DNA from: Alcanivorax nanhaiticus
GTDB taxonomy: Bacteria; Pseudomonadota; Gammaproteobacteria; Pseudomonadales; Alcanivoracaceae
Direction of reading: 5' to 3'
Assembly: GCF_000756665.1 (NCBI RefSeq)
Contig: NZ_ARXV01000005.1
Coordinates: 186,001-250,000 of the forward strand
DNA: 64,000 nucleotides
Below the pieces are notes generated by a model. That model saw nothing but the letters and a program-made list of their open reading frames with translations, was not told where the DNA came from and searched no databases. Positions 46,301 through 53,805 of the stretch are shown here, piece by piece; the first letter of the stretch is position 1; every line of letters starts with the position of its first letter. Made by a program: the position numbers and the translations under genes.

Positions 46301-46560
46301 TCGGAACCTGCCACGGATTTAAGGTACATCATGCCCTCGACCCCGTTGATGGCTTCTTCCAGTGGGGTGGCCACGGTTTCGGCAATGACTTTCGGGTTGG
46401 CACCGGGGTACACCGTACGCACCACCACAGACGGCGGCACCACTTCCGGGTATTCACTCACCGGCAGGCTGGGTATCGAGATCAACCCCACCGCGAAGAT
46501 AATGATCGACAACACCGCCGCAAAAATCGGCCTGTCGACGAAGAAGCGGGAAAAATTCAT
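43363..46560 (-). CDS. RND efflux permease, hydrophobe/amphiphile family
   Basis: 1065-residue proton-driven inner-membrane pump (MexF/AcrB class). N-terminal SRFFVDRPIFAAVLSIII, SVAGSDGVLQMTVTF, GIVVDDAIVVVENVERN with the transmembrane acidic residues for proton relay, and the second-half GSGYQLFIEDRANLG, ALACKNAILIVEFA and GVTLFGLFLTPVFYV. Start at 46560 follows AGGAGC; 11 upstream codons are open. MexF-like wording suggests export of amphiphilic or redox-active small molecules. Upstream of the operon lies a SoxR-type promoter. Confidence 0.95.
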   Translation of the reverse strand: MNFSRFFVDRPIFAAVLSIIIFAVGLISIPSLPVSEYPEVVPPSVVVRTVYPGANPKVIAETVATPLEEAINGVEGMMYLKSVAGSDGVLQMTVTFRPEIDADDATVRVQNRVSQALARLPEDVRRQGVTTQKQSPTFLMVVHLTSPDGRYDTLYLRNYARLHVRDVLARINGVGEAQVFGGGDYAMRAWLDPDKVASRGLTASDVVAAMREQNIQVSAGQLGAEPMPGSDFLTLINAQGRLRTVEEFNDIVLKSGADGEIVRLSDVARLELGAGDYTLRSQLDSKDAVGIGIFQAPNANALEIRDTVIAAMDELATRFPEGVQYETVYDTTIFVSDSIRSVVKTLLEAILLVVLVVTLFLQTWRASIIPLLAVPISVVGTFAALYMLGYSINTLTLFGLVLAIGIVVDDAIVVVENVERNIEEGLTPLAAAHQAMKEVSGPIIAIGLVLCAVFIPMAFLSGVTGQFYRQFAVTIAISTVISTVNSLTLSPALAAMLLKPHDAPKDRLSRIIDALFGWLFRPFNRFFNASSGRYENGVGRSLRHRGAVFVIYALLLAGTGLIFKIVPPGFIPVQDKMYLIAGVKLPEGASLERTDQLLQKVTDIAMSTEGVAHSVAFPGLNALQFTNTSNTGVAFFPLEPFDKRERTAEEINAEINQKIAGLKEGFTFSFMPPPILGLGNGSGYQLFIEDRANLGYGELQNAVNAFQGAVAQTPGMGFPITSYQANVPQLNAQVDRLKAKAQGVPITELFDTLQTYLGSAYVNDFNQFGRTWQVIAQADAPFRDDIADISRLRTRNIHGEMVPIGSMVTVTQDFGPDPVLRYNGYPAADLAGEADPRVLSSAQAMEVLNGIAEQVLPNGMTFEWTDLSYQQATQGNAALLVFPLSILLVFLVLAALYESWTLPLAVILIVPMCMLSALMGVWFFGGDNNIFVQVGLVVLIALACKNAILIVEFARELEMQGKGVVEAALEACRLRLRPIIMTSITFTAAVVPLVLGSGAGAEVRQALGVALFFGMLGVTLFGLFLTPVFYVALRKLAGSKPPVSHNASTLEGGAHGSLTEGDQHA

Positions 46561-46668
46561 GGCAAAAAGCTCCTGCCAGCAGCACCTTGTCATTCGGCGC
46601 TGCTGCCCTGTGTCGTTCCCAATGGATGCCGGGGTACAGTCCGGCGTGCGTGAATTGCTGCTATCGGA

Positions 46669-47868
46669 TCACGGTTGTACCGCGGCCACCTCACTCGGGG
46701 TCTGCATGACCGGAGCTGCGTCCTGATCTTTCATTGCGACTTGCTGCGGTTGCACTGGCATGCCATCAAAAAACACCTTCTGCACACCATTGATAATCAC
46801 ACGGTCACCGCTGTTGAGACCGTCACGGATTACCAACAAATCATCCACCGAACGGCCGGGCGTTACCTGGCGACGGGCCGCCACATTGTCCTGGTTCACC
46901 ACATAGACAAAACGGCGATCCTGATCCGTCAGCACGGCCTTTCGACTTACCAGCACAGCGGTTTCGAGATCGGCAACCGGCAACTGCACACGGGCAAACT
47001 GGCCGGGTTTAAAAATGCCATCCGGGTTGGCCAGCTCGGCCCGGTACTGCAGCGTCCCGGTACTCGCGTTGAGGCGATTGTCGATAAAATCCAGCTTCCC
47101 CTGGTGCGGAAACCCGGTCTCCCCGGCCAGCCCGATCCGCACCAGCGGCGACTTCCCCTCGGCAAGCACCTGTTGGCTATCCATGGCGGCCTGTTCATCC
47201 GCATCGAAATACACGTGCATCGGGTCCACAGACACCACGGTGGTCAGCAACGTCTGGTTGGCACTGGCAAGGTTGCCACGCGTCACCATAGCCCGCCCGG
47301 TACGGCCGCTGACCGGTGCCGTGACGCGGGTGTACTGCAGATCAAGCTGGGCGGTGTACCGTTCTGCATCCGCCGCATTCACCAGAGCTTTAGCGCTGAG
47401 AAGTTCGGCATTGCGCTGATCGTATTCCTCACGGGAAATTGCCCGGCTTTCCAGCAGCGACGTCGCCCGTTCAGCTCGACTTTGTGCCAGCGCCAGCTGG
47501 CTTCTGGCCTGTGCCAGCTGAGCCTTGGCCGCCTGTAATCTTGCCTCATACGGGCGCGGATCTATCTGAAAAAGCAGATCCCCTGCCTCCACCAGCTCAC
47601 CTTCGTCAAAGGCAACCTTGTCAATATAACCACTGACACGAGGCCTCAGCTCGACGGTTTCCGGAGCGACGACCCTGCCCGTAAATGACTCCCATAACGT
47701 CACGGGCTCTTCGAGCACTTCCGCCACATCCACTTCAGGAGCAGGCATATGACCCTCAGCCTCACTGCGCGCATCGCAACCGGCCAGAAACACCACTGCG
47801 GCCAGCATCACTACCAGCCCCCACATCATTCCCGCACCACTGGCGGTCTCACCATTTAAACTTTCCAT
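46669..47868 (-). CDS. RND efflux periplasmic adaptor, MexE-like lipoprotein
   Basis: 399-residue membrane-fusion protein. Lipobox VVFLAGCDA, lipoyl halves TVELRPRVSGYIDKVAFDEG and DLQYTRVTAPVSGRTGRAMV (each flanking the coiled hairpin with KAQLAQARSQLALAQSRAE), a beta-barrel domain and the C-terminal membrane-proximal domain with RRVTPG-like RRQVTPGRSVDDL and SGDRVIINGVQKV. First gene of the operon, GGGAG upstream; 108 bp separate it from the permease gene. Confidence 0.94.
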   Translation of the reverse strand: MESLNGETASGAGMMWGLVVMLAAVVFLAGCDARSEAEGHMPAPEVDVAEVLEEPVTLWESFTGRVVAPETVELRPRVSGYIDKVAFDEGELVEAGDLLFQIDPRPYEARLQAAKAQLAQARSQLALAQSRAERATSLLESRAISREEYDQRNAELLSAKALVNAADAERYTAQLDLQYTRVTAPVSGRTGRAMVTRGNLASANQTLLTTVVSVDPMHVYFDADEQAAMDSQQVLAEGKSPLVRIGLAGETGFPHQGKLDFIDNRLNASTGTLQYRAELANPDGIFKPGQFARVQLPVADLETAVLVSRKAVLTDQDRRFVYVVNQDNVAARRQVTPGRSVDDLLVIRDGLNSGDRVIINGVQKVFFDGMPVQPQQVAMKDQDAAPVMQTPSEVAAVQP

Positions 47869-47987
47869 GCCTATACTCCCGCTGTACCCAGAACATGCTT
47901 CTCAGAATCAGTCGAACCCGACGGAGGCGAATCGACACCGTCCAGTAAAAGCCGGTAATAGAAAGCGCCGTCCGCTAGAGCATGCAG

Positions 47988-48018
47988 ACTCTATTTCCTC
48001 AACCTAACTTGAGGTCAA
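47988..48018 (-). promoter_or_regulatory. SoxR-type promoter of the RND operon
   Basis: On the minus strand TTGACC (48013-48018) and TAGAGT (47988-47993) are separated by exactly 19 bp, the long spacer typical of MerR-family activated promoters. Inside, at 47997-48014, lies CCTCAAGTTAGGTTGAGG, which differs from the classical SoxR box CCTCAAGTTAACTTGAGG at two central positions. The adaptor gene starts 120 bp downstream. soxR itself is at 52.1 kb. Confidence 0.8.
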
Positions 48019-48500
48019 CTGCTATCATTGCGCGATTTTCCCTATCACCGTCATAGCCATATCGAATGCCGTTTTCTCAAAGAGGGGTCAGCACAAATCA
48101 GTGCATCCGGCGATTAACAGGCAGATGGATACAGTAGGGAATCGAGGTCGTGAGGTGATAGCGGGTTACTGCGCAAAGCTTGCCTGATTCTGTATAGCTA
48201 ACGTCACAAGGGCAGGAAGCCACCCTGTCAGCGGCTTTGTTCCCGTACGATGGCAGTGTGGTTTCAGGCAAGTGACAAGCGGGAGCGCTCGTTGGCAATA
48301 GAAATACCTGATGCTCTCCGCCCCTGATTCACCCTTTAATTCAAGCAAATACAGTCGGATAGAGCGGATTGACAAATAGTGCGGAAATCAGCGCGACGCA
48401 GAATCCCGCCAGCCTTACAGGGTTGCCGAATCCCCCGCATCCGGCACGCCGGGTTGTCGGTTCCTGCGCAGTGATTGCCTAATTCTGCAGAAAATGTATG
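48019..48500. other. Unassigned 480-bp region between the RND operon and an AraC gene
   Basis: No gene I can support. Short minus-strand frames (48098-48298, 48166-48375, 48336-48587) overlap each other in different phases and have no starts with ribosome-binding sites. They read like decayed or non-coding DNA. I see no tandem or inverted repeat of the types found elsewhere in the window. Confidence 0.4.
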
Positions 48501-48504
48501 AATA

Positions 48505-48536
48505 ACCCCACACCAGGTGGGGTGCAGGCCTATACT
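48505..48536 (+). promoter_or_regulatory. Dyad and -10-like element upstream of the AraC gene
   Basis: ACCCCAC (48505-48511) and GTGGGGT (48517-48523) form a 7-bp dyad with 5-nt spacer, followed by TATACT at 48531-48536. The dyad would cover the -35 position, as for an autoregulatory or activator site. The gene starts 23 nt after TATACT. Confidence 0.4.
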
Positions 48537-48558
48537 GCGCCCAACAGGAGGGCATGTC

Positions 48559-49515
48559 ATGACATCCACGATTCCAGAGCTTCCCAAAAACCTTAGCGCC
48601 AGTCCGCAACGACAACTTGCCCAAATTGTTCATCGCTGGACAAGTGGTAATGGCATGCATCATAGCGCCATTGAAGGGGTCGATCTGTTCCGTTCGGATG
48701 CCTTGACCAGCTGCGCATCCACCGTTTATGAGCCTTCACTGATCTTTATTATTCAAGGCACCAAAACTGTCCAGCTAGGCGACAGGGAAATCGTCTACGG
48801 TCCACTAAGCTATCTGGCCAACTCAGTTCACCTCCCCGTGCTTGGGCAGATTGTGGACGCTTGCCAGGATCAACCCTATCTTGCGGCCAAAGTCGTCGTC
48901 GATACCCAGGAAGTGACCGATCTGGTACTCGAGCTGGGTGACAAGGTCGGCAGCTATGACCCCCATACACCCTGCCCGGAAGTCGGCTGCGGCCTGTGTA
49001 TGTCACAGATGGATGATCGCATGCAGAACGCCCTGTTCCGCTTGCTAAGCTTGCTGGATTCACCGGATGACATCCCTATCCTTGCGCCGCTGGCACGCAG
49101 GGAAATTATCTACCGCGCCCTGATCGGTGAAATGGGCCCACGAATGCGCAAATTCGTTGCGGCAGACTCGCAGGCAAACCGCATCTCTCAGGTCATCTCT
49201 ACCCTGAAAGACCGCTATGCAGAACCGTTACGGGTCAAGGAGCTGGCCGACGAAGCCAATATGAGTGAGTCGAGCCTGTTCCACAGCTTCAAACAAGTGA
49301 CGCGCATGTCCCCACTGCAGTTCCAGAAGAAGTTACGCCTGCATGAAGCCCGCCGTTTAATGCTGAATGAAGGCTTGGAAGCTGCTACCGCCAGCTACCG
49401 GGTTGGTTATGAAAGCCCATCCCACTTCAGTCGTGAATACAGTCGCATGTTTGGCGCACCGCCCAAAGCGGATGTCATCAAACTGCGGGGAGAGCAGCTG
49501 GTAGTTAATAATTAA
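48559..49515 (+). CDS. AraC family transcriptional regulator, AraC_N (PF06719) type
   Basis: 318 residues, AGGAGGG upstream of the ATG at 48559. N domain of the YqhC-like type (SLIFIIQGTKTVQLGDREIVYG, then YLANSVHLPVLGQIVDAC) and C-terminal AraC domain (LADEANMSESSLFHSFKQVTRMSPLQFQKKLRLHEARRL, here split by the turn; VGYESPSHFSREYSRMFG). Members next to efflux or oxidoreductase genes often respond to aldehydes or xenobiotics. The last residues (VVNN) and stop are encoded by a heptad-type repeat arm. Confidence 0.88.
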   Translation: MTSTIPELPKNLSASPQRQLAQIVHRWTSGNGMHHSAIEGVDLFRSDALTSCASTVYEPSLIFIIQGTKTVQLGDREIVYGPLSYLANSVHLPVLGQIVDACQDQPYLAAKVVVDTQEVTDLVLELGDKVGSYDPHTPCPEVGCGLCMSQMDDRMQNALFRLLSLLDSPDDIPILAPLARREIIYRALIGEMGPRMRKFVAADSQANRISQVISTLKDRYAEPLRVKELADEANMSESSLFHSFKQVTRMSPLQFQKKLRLHEARRLMLNEGLEAATASYRVGYESPSHFSREYSRMFGAPPKADVIKLRGEQLVVNN

Positions 49516-49656
49516 TAATGAATAGTTAATAGCTCGCGGTTTTACTCCATCTCGCTTTAAACGCAAGAGGCCGCGCCCACAGGTTGGGCGCGGCCTCTTG
49601 CGTTTGAAGACAGGAAAAGTGATCTCGCGGAGTTATTAACTATTCATTATTAACTC
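49501..49656. repeat. Heptad-arm palindromic unit, AGTTAAT type, with perfect 20-bp core stem
   Basis: Left arm 49501-49538 (AGTTAATAATTAATAATGAA, TAGTTAATAGCTCGCG) is inverted in the right arm 49626-49656 (CGCGGAGTTATTAACTATTC, ATTATTAACT). The arms overlap the ends of the two convergent genes on either side. The centre is the terminator hairpin 49559-49605. This is the cleanest example of the nested palindrome in the window. Confidence 0.85.
49559..49605. terminator. Perfect 20-bp stem terminator at the centre of the palindromic unit
   Basis: 49559-49578 (AAACGCAAGAGGCCGCGCCC) pairs without mismatch with 49586-49605 across a 7-nt loop. A-run on the left and T-run on the right make it bidirectional between the convergent AraC and ABC permease genes. 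Confidence 0.85.
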
Positions 49657-50417
49657 TTAAGCCGATATCCCGTCCGAAATATCCACCAAACCAACCCCAT
49701 GCACACCGCCAGGAAAAGCAATGTCATGCCCAGGCTGATGCCGATATGAACATCCGCTGAGCCAAAGAAGCTGTAGCGGAACCCGCTGATCAGATAAACC
49801 ACCGGATTAAACAAGGTAACCGTTTGCCAGAAGGCAGGAAGCATGTCGATGGAGTAAAAGCTCCCTCCCAGGAACGCCAACGGTGTAATGATCATTAACG
49901 GGATAATCTGCAACTTCTCGAACGTATCCGCCCAAATCCCGATCAGAAAACCAAACAGGCTGAATGTAATCGCCGTCAGCAGCAGAAAACTGATCATCAA
50001 TAGCGGATGCTCAATCTGATAATCCACAAACAATCGGGCCGTCACCAGTATCAGTATGCCCAGAATAGTGGATTTGGTAGCAGCTGCTCCCACATAACCG
50101 ATCACGATCTCGACATAGGAAACCGGTGCGGATAGCACCTCATAAATGGTCCCGGAGAACGTTGGCATATAAATGCCGAATGACGCATTGGAAATGCTCT
50201 GCGTCATTAACGACAGCATGATCAACCCCGGAATGATGAAAGCGCCATAGCTGATGCCATCAATCTCCACCATGCGCGAACCTATCGCCGAACCAAACAC
50301 GACAAAGTACAGCGAAGTGGAGATCACCGGAGAGGCCACACTTTGCATCAGCGTGCGCCAGGTGCGGGCCATCTCAAACTTGTAGATGGCGCGGATAGAG
50401 TAAATATTCAGTTTCAT
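49650..50417 (-). CDS. ABC-2 type exporter permease
   Basis: 255 residues, six hydrophobic segments, with the ABC-2 pattern [25 protein letters not shown] split over helix 2 and the loop [16 protein letters not shown] near residue 185. Pairs with the ATPase encoded just upstream (4-nt overlap, ATGA). Substrate unknown; the family exports drugs, lipids or polysaccharide. Its stop falls at the end of a heptad repeat arm. Confidence 0.87.
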   Translation of the reverse strand: MKLNIYSIRAIYKFEMARTWRTLMQSVASPVISTSLYFVVFGSAIGSRMVEIDGISYGAFIIPGLIMLSLMTQSISNASFGIYMPTFSGTIYEVLSAPVSYVEIVIGYVGAAATKSTILGILILVTARLFVDYQIEHPLLMISFLLLTAITFSLFGFLIGIWADTFEKLQIIPLMIITPLAFLGGSFYSIDMLPAFWQTVTLFNPVVYLISGFRYSFFGSADVHIGISLGMTLLFLAVCMGLVWWIFRTGYRLKS

Positions 50418-51367
50418 CCCGCCACCTCCTCAAGCTGGGACGGCTGGCCGTTATGCACCAGATCCACAAAAATGTCTTCCAGAGAGCTTTGCCGTGAGTG
50501 CAGATCCTTGAACTCAATACCCACGTCATTAAGTTGTCGCAATAGCTCCGCGATACCAGTGCTTTCCTGATTGGCATCATAGGTATAAACCAGAGAATAG
50601 CCCTCATCTGCCAGTTCCAGTGACAGGCCTTGCAGCTCAGCTGGCAGGATCTGCATGGGTTCGGCAAGATGAACCGTCAGTTGTTTACGCCCCAGCTGCT
50701 GCATCAGTCGCTCCTTCCTGTCCACCAGGATGATCTCGCCCTTACGGATAATACCAACCCGGTCCGCCATCTCCTCGGCTTCTTCAATATAGTGGGTGGT
50801 CAGAATGATGGTGACGCCTTGCTCCCGCAATTGACGAACCATTTCCCACATTTCCCGACGCAGCTCCACATCCACGCCAGCGGTAGGTTCATCCAGAAAC
50901 AGAATCTTGGGCTCATGGGACAATGCCTTGGCGATCATGACACGTCGTTTCATTCCTCCTGACAACATCATGATCTTGTTGTCCTTCTTGTCCCATAGAG
51001 ACAAAGACTTCAGCACTTTTTCAATATGGGCATCATTGCGGGGCTTGCCAAACAGACCGCGACTGAAACTCACCGTGGCCCAGACCGTCTCGAAGGAGTC
51101 AGTCGCCAGTTCCTGAGGCACCAGCCCAATAGCACTGCGCGCTTCACGGTAAGCCTTGATAATGTCATGACCATCCGCCAACACCGTACCGGAAGTTGGA
51201 TTGACGATGCCGCAGATAATGCTGATCAGCGTCGTCTTGCCAGCGCCATTTGGACCAAGCAGGGCAAAGATTTCCCCTGACTGAATCTCCAGATCCACGC
51301 CCTTGAGGGCTTGAAACCCGGAGTCATAGACTTTGTTCAAACCCTGTACCGATATCACCGCACTCAC
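50414..51367 (-). CDS. ABC-2 exporter ATP-binding protein
   Basis: 317 residues from a GTG at 51367 placed 6 bp after GAGGAG; the frame is open to 51394. Walker [10 protein letters not shown], signature [15 protein letters not shown], Walker [21 protein letters not shown] and switch His in [17 protein letters not shown]. The C-terminal 85 residues resemble the regulatory tail of DrrA/NatA-type exporters. Located 60 bp downstream of the FMN reductase gene on the same strand, so probably part of the SoxR-box transcript. Confidence 0.88.
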   Translation of the reverse strand: MSAVISVQGLNKVYDSGFQALKGVDLEIQSGEIFALLGPNGAGKTTLISIICGIVNPTSGTVLADGHDIIKAYREARSAIGLVPQELATDSFETVWATVSFSRGLFGKPRNDAHIEKVLKSLSLWDKKDNKIMMLSGGMKRRVMIAKALSHEPKILFLDEPTAGVDVELRREMWEMVRQLREQGVTIILTTHYIEEAEEMADRVGIIRKGEIILVDRKERLMQQLGRKQLTVHLAEPMQILPAELQGLSLELADEGYSLVYTYDANQESTGIAELLRQLNDVGIEFKDLHSRQSSLEDIFVDLVHNGQPSQLEEVAG

Positions 51368-51427
51368 TTCACTCTCCTCAACCTGCCACTTCATCCGCTT
51401 TGTTTGTCATTATGCCTGACAGCAACC

Positions 51428-52030
51428 TCAAGAGACCGACAGGTAAGGCCACTGCGCACGTCCCAGCCTGAGCACCCTGGCCCACCATGACAATTGATCC
51501 AGCTGCTGCTTCAGACTTCGTTCCGCCCGCAAGGGCTCCAGCAAGCCTTCCTGCTCGTCAAACAGCTCCCAGGCGTTCATGAAGCTCACTACCTTGCGCA
51601 GAGTCACTGTATGCAACTCTGCCAATACCAGACGCAACTGCTCCACCGCCCGCAACCCACCTGACACACCACCATAACTGATAAACGCCGCCGGTTTGGC
51701 CTGCCATGCTTCGCCTGTGACATCAATCACCTGCTTGAGTGCCGCCGGGAAGCTGTGATTGTACTCCGGGGTGACGACCAGGATGGCATCCGCCAGCTCA
51801 AGCCGCCGCTGTATTTTTTCAAGACCTTCATGGACACCAGAAGGAAAATGCGCAGGCAGGGCAAAGCCTCTCGGGTCAATCACATCCAGATCAAAGGCAG
51901 GATGCCGGCCAATACCGTCTTTGGCCCAGCGAACAACCTTGTCCGCAAATCGCCCTTCACGAGTACTGCCGATCAGTAGCGCCAGGCGCATCGCCCCCGG
52001 CTTCACGCTTTTGTCTTTTCCCACCGACAT
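51428..52030 (-). CDS. NADPH-dependent FMN reductase family protein
   Basis: 200 residues with a flavodoxin-like fold: [20 protein letters not shown] binds the FMN phosphate, [19 protein letters not shown] is the second flavin loop and [18 protein letters not shown] the third. Such enzymes reduce quinones, azo dyes or free flavin. AGGAG precedes the ATG. Divergent from soxR with a SoxR box between them, so it is probably induced by redox-cycling compounds. Confidence 0.9.
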   Translation of the reverse strand: MSVGKDKSVKPGAMRLALLIGSTREGRFADKVVRWAKDGIGRHPAFDLDVIDPRGFALPAHFPSGVHEGLEKIQRRLELADAILVVTPEYNHSFPAALKQVIDVTGEAWQAKPAAFISYGGVSGGLRAVEQLRLVLAELHTVTLRKVVSFMNAWELFDEQEGLLEPLRAERSLKQQLDQLSWWARVLRLGRAQWPYLSVS

Positions 52031-52064
52031 AATCTTCTCCTTTCTTGACCTGATGATGACGCCC

Positions 52065-52095
52065 AGTGTAGAACCTCAAGTAAACTTGAGATCAA
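52065..52095 (-). promoter_or_regulatory. SoxR box between soxR and the FMN reductase gene
   Basis: CCTCAAGTAAACTTGAGA at 52074-52091 matches the classical box at 16 of 18 positions. On the minus strand, TTGATC (52090-52095) and TACACT (52065-52070) flank it with a 19-bp spacer, the geometry SoxR needs. The start of soxR is 18 bp to the right, so the same site can also repress or autoregulate soxR. Confidence 0.88.
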
Positions 52096-52109
52096 TTCAG
52101 GAACTGGCT

Positions 52110-52559
52110 ATGACTCTGATCAATGCTGCCGATATCGACAAGGCACTTACCGTTGGTGAGGTCGCGGAACGCAGCGGTGTCGCGGTCTCCACCCTGCACT
52201 TCTACGAGAAAAAAGGGTTAATCAAGAGCTGGCGTACCGCCGGCAACCAGCGACGTTATCAGCGGGATATTCTGCGCAGGGTTGCAGTCATCAAGGTCGC
52301 CCAGCGCATCGGCATTCCGCTCGCAGAAATTACCGATGCGCTGTCCGCACTACCCGATGGCCGCTCGCCTACTGCACGTGACTGGAAACGCCTGTCAGCA
52401 AGGTGGCGTGAACAGCTTGATGAGCGTATCGAACAACTGACCATGTTGCGAAACCAGCTTAGCGACTGCATTGGTTGCGGATGCCTATCCATCAAGGCTT
52501 GCCGGTTGCGCAATCCCTACGACACCCTCAGCGAAGAAGGCCCCGGACCACATTTCTGA
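52110..52559 (+). CDS. soxR: Redox-sensing transcriptional regulator SoxR
   Basis: 149-residue MerR-family regulator. N-terminal winged helix ([26 protein letters not shown], split at the turn; RTAGNQRRY), a dimerisation helix, and the [2Fe-2S] ligands Cys120, Cys123, Cys125 and Cys131 in [12 protein letters not shown], which define SoxR within the family. The start at 52110 follows AGGAAC and lies 18 bp from the SoxR box. No soxS homologue is next to it, so it probably acts directly on target promoters, as in pseudomonads. Confidence 0.97.
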   Translation: MTLINAADIDKALTVGEVAERSGVAVSTLHFYEKKGLIKSWRTAGNQRRYQRDILRRVAVIKVAQRIGIPLAEITDALSALPDGRSPTARDWKRLSARWREQLDERIEQLTMLRNQLSDCIGCGCLSIKACRLRNPYDTLSEEGPGPHF

Positions 52560-52698
52560 GTCTCCGTAGCCCTTTGTTTGTTTCCGCCATACCAATAGCC
52601 ACATCGACCTTGGTCGGCATTCATTTTGCGGGCAGCGGCAGGCAAAATGGGAAGCCCCATTGAATTCATCCGCAGTGATTGCTCAAGCAGGAGGCAGT

Positions 52699-53712
52699 AT
52701 GAACGACAACACCGTTACCGTAATTCCAGGCGATGGCATCGGGCCGGACATTGTGGATGCCACCGTCCGGGTACTAAAGGCGCTCGATTGCGGCCTCGAA
52801 TTTGAGTACGCCATTGCAGGGCAAACCGCGCTTGATCAAGGGCTTGATCTGGTGCCCGAAGACACCCTGGCCACACTCAAGCGCAACCGCTTGGCACTCA
52901 AGGGGCCAATCACCACCCCCGTGGGAGGTGGCTTTACCTCCGTGAACGTAACCCTGCGCAAAACGTTTGATCTTTTTGCCAACGTACGCCCCGCCCTGTC
53001 CATCCCCGGAGTGAAGTCTCGCTACGACAACGTGGACATCATCACCATCCGGGAAAATATCGAGGGCATCTACTCCGGACTTGGCCAGACCGTCAGCGAC
53101 GATGGCGAGACCGCCGAGTTACGCAGCCGCATTACACGCACCGAATCAGAGCGCCTACTTCGCTTTGCCTACGAAACCGCCGTGAAGCAGGGCCGCAAGA
53201 AAGTCACTGTGGTGCACAAAGCCAATATCATGAAATCCACTTCCGGCCTGTTTCTGGACGTCGCCCGCAAGGTACGCGAGGACTATCCACAACTGGAACA
53301 CGAAGAAATGATCGTGGATGCCACGGCTATGCAGCTGGCCATGAATCCACACCGCTTCGATGTGATCGTCACCACCAACCTGTTCGGCGACATTCTCTCC
53401 GACCTCTGTGCGGGCCTGATCGGCGGGCTGGGAGTGGCACCTGGAGCCAACATCGGTGAGCACGGCGGCCTGTTCGAAGCCGTCCATGGCAGCGCGCCGG
53501 ACATCGCCGGTAAAGGCATTGCCAATCCCACCGCCATCATTCTGGCCGGAGCCATGATGCTCGATTACATGGAACTGCATGACAAGGCGAAGCGGCTCCG
53601 CGACACCGTGCGCGATGTCGTCGGCAAGGGCGAGGTGGTCACACCCGATCTGGGAGGCCGCGCCAGCACCACTGAATTTACCGACGAGTTGATCCGGCAT
53701 CTGACACAGTAA
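52699..53712 (+). CDS. NAD-dependent isocitrate dehydrogenase type (isocitrate/isopropylmalate dehydrogenase family)
   Basis: 337 residues, AGGAGG upstream of the ATG at 52699; 13 codons further up are open but unlikely. Motifs: [14 protein letters not shown] at the N terminus, [19 protein letters not shown] with the substrate Ser/Arg loop, [24 protein letters not shown] with the catalytic Lys and [19 protein letters not shown] with the metal Asp residues, ending [15 protein letters not shown]. The NVTLRK loop and short length suit the homoisocitrate/NAD-isocitrate branch rather than LeuB; exact substrate not certain. Single gene, followed by a terminator. Confidence 0.87.
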   Translation: MNDNTVTVIPGDGIGPDIVDATVRVLKALDCGLEFEYAIAGQTALDQGLDLVPEDTLATLKRNRLALKGPITTPVGGGFTSVNVTLRKTFDLFANVRPALSIPGVKSRYDNVDIITIRENIEGIYSGLGQTVSDDGETAELRSRITRTESERLLRFAYETAVKQGRKKVTVVHKANIMKSTSGLFLDVARKVREDYPQLEHEEMIVDATAMQLAMNPHRFDVIVTTNLFGDILSDLCAGLIGGLGVAPGANIGEHGGLFEAVHGSAPDIAGKGIANPTAIILAGAMMLDYMELHDKAKRLRDTVRDVVGKGEVVTPDLGGRASTTEFTDELIRHLTQ

Positions 53713-53752
53713 CTCTACTATCCCCAGACACTCATTCACCCAGGAAGAACAA

Positions 53753-53786
53753 CAAAAAAACGAGCCCAGCCGGGCTCGTTTTTTCT
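53753..53786. terminator. Bidirectional rho-independent terminator
   Basis: A-run, CGAGCCC, 4-nt loop, GGGCTCG, then six T, between the dehydrogenase and the convergent lipoprotein gene. Confidence 0.9.
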
Positions 53787-53805
53787 GTCATTGCAAGACC
53801 GTCGA

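Noticed and set aside
43369..47538. Plus-strand open frames opposite the RND permease and adaptor (43369-44373, 46675-47538)
   Set aside because: Antisense to highly conserved genes, composition rich in His, Gln and Arg; no start signal.
48098..48587. Several short minus-strand frames (48098-48298, 48166-48375, 48336-48587, 48415-48663)
   Set aside because: Mutually overlapping in different phases, no ribosome-binding sites and no recognisable product.
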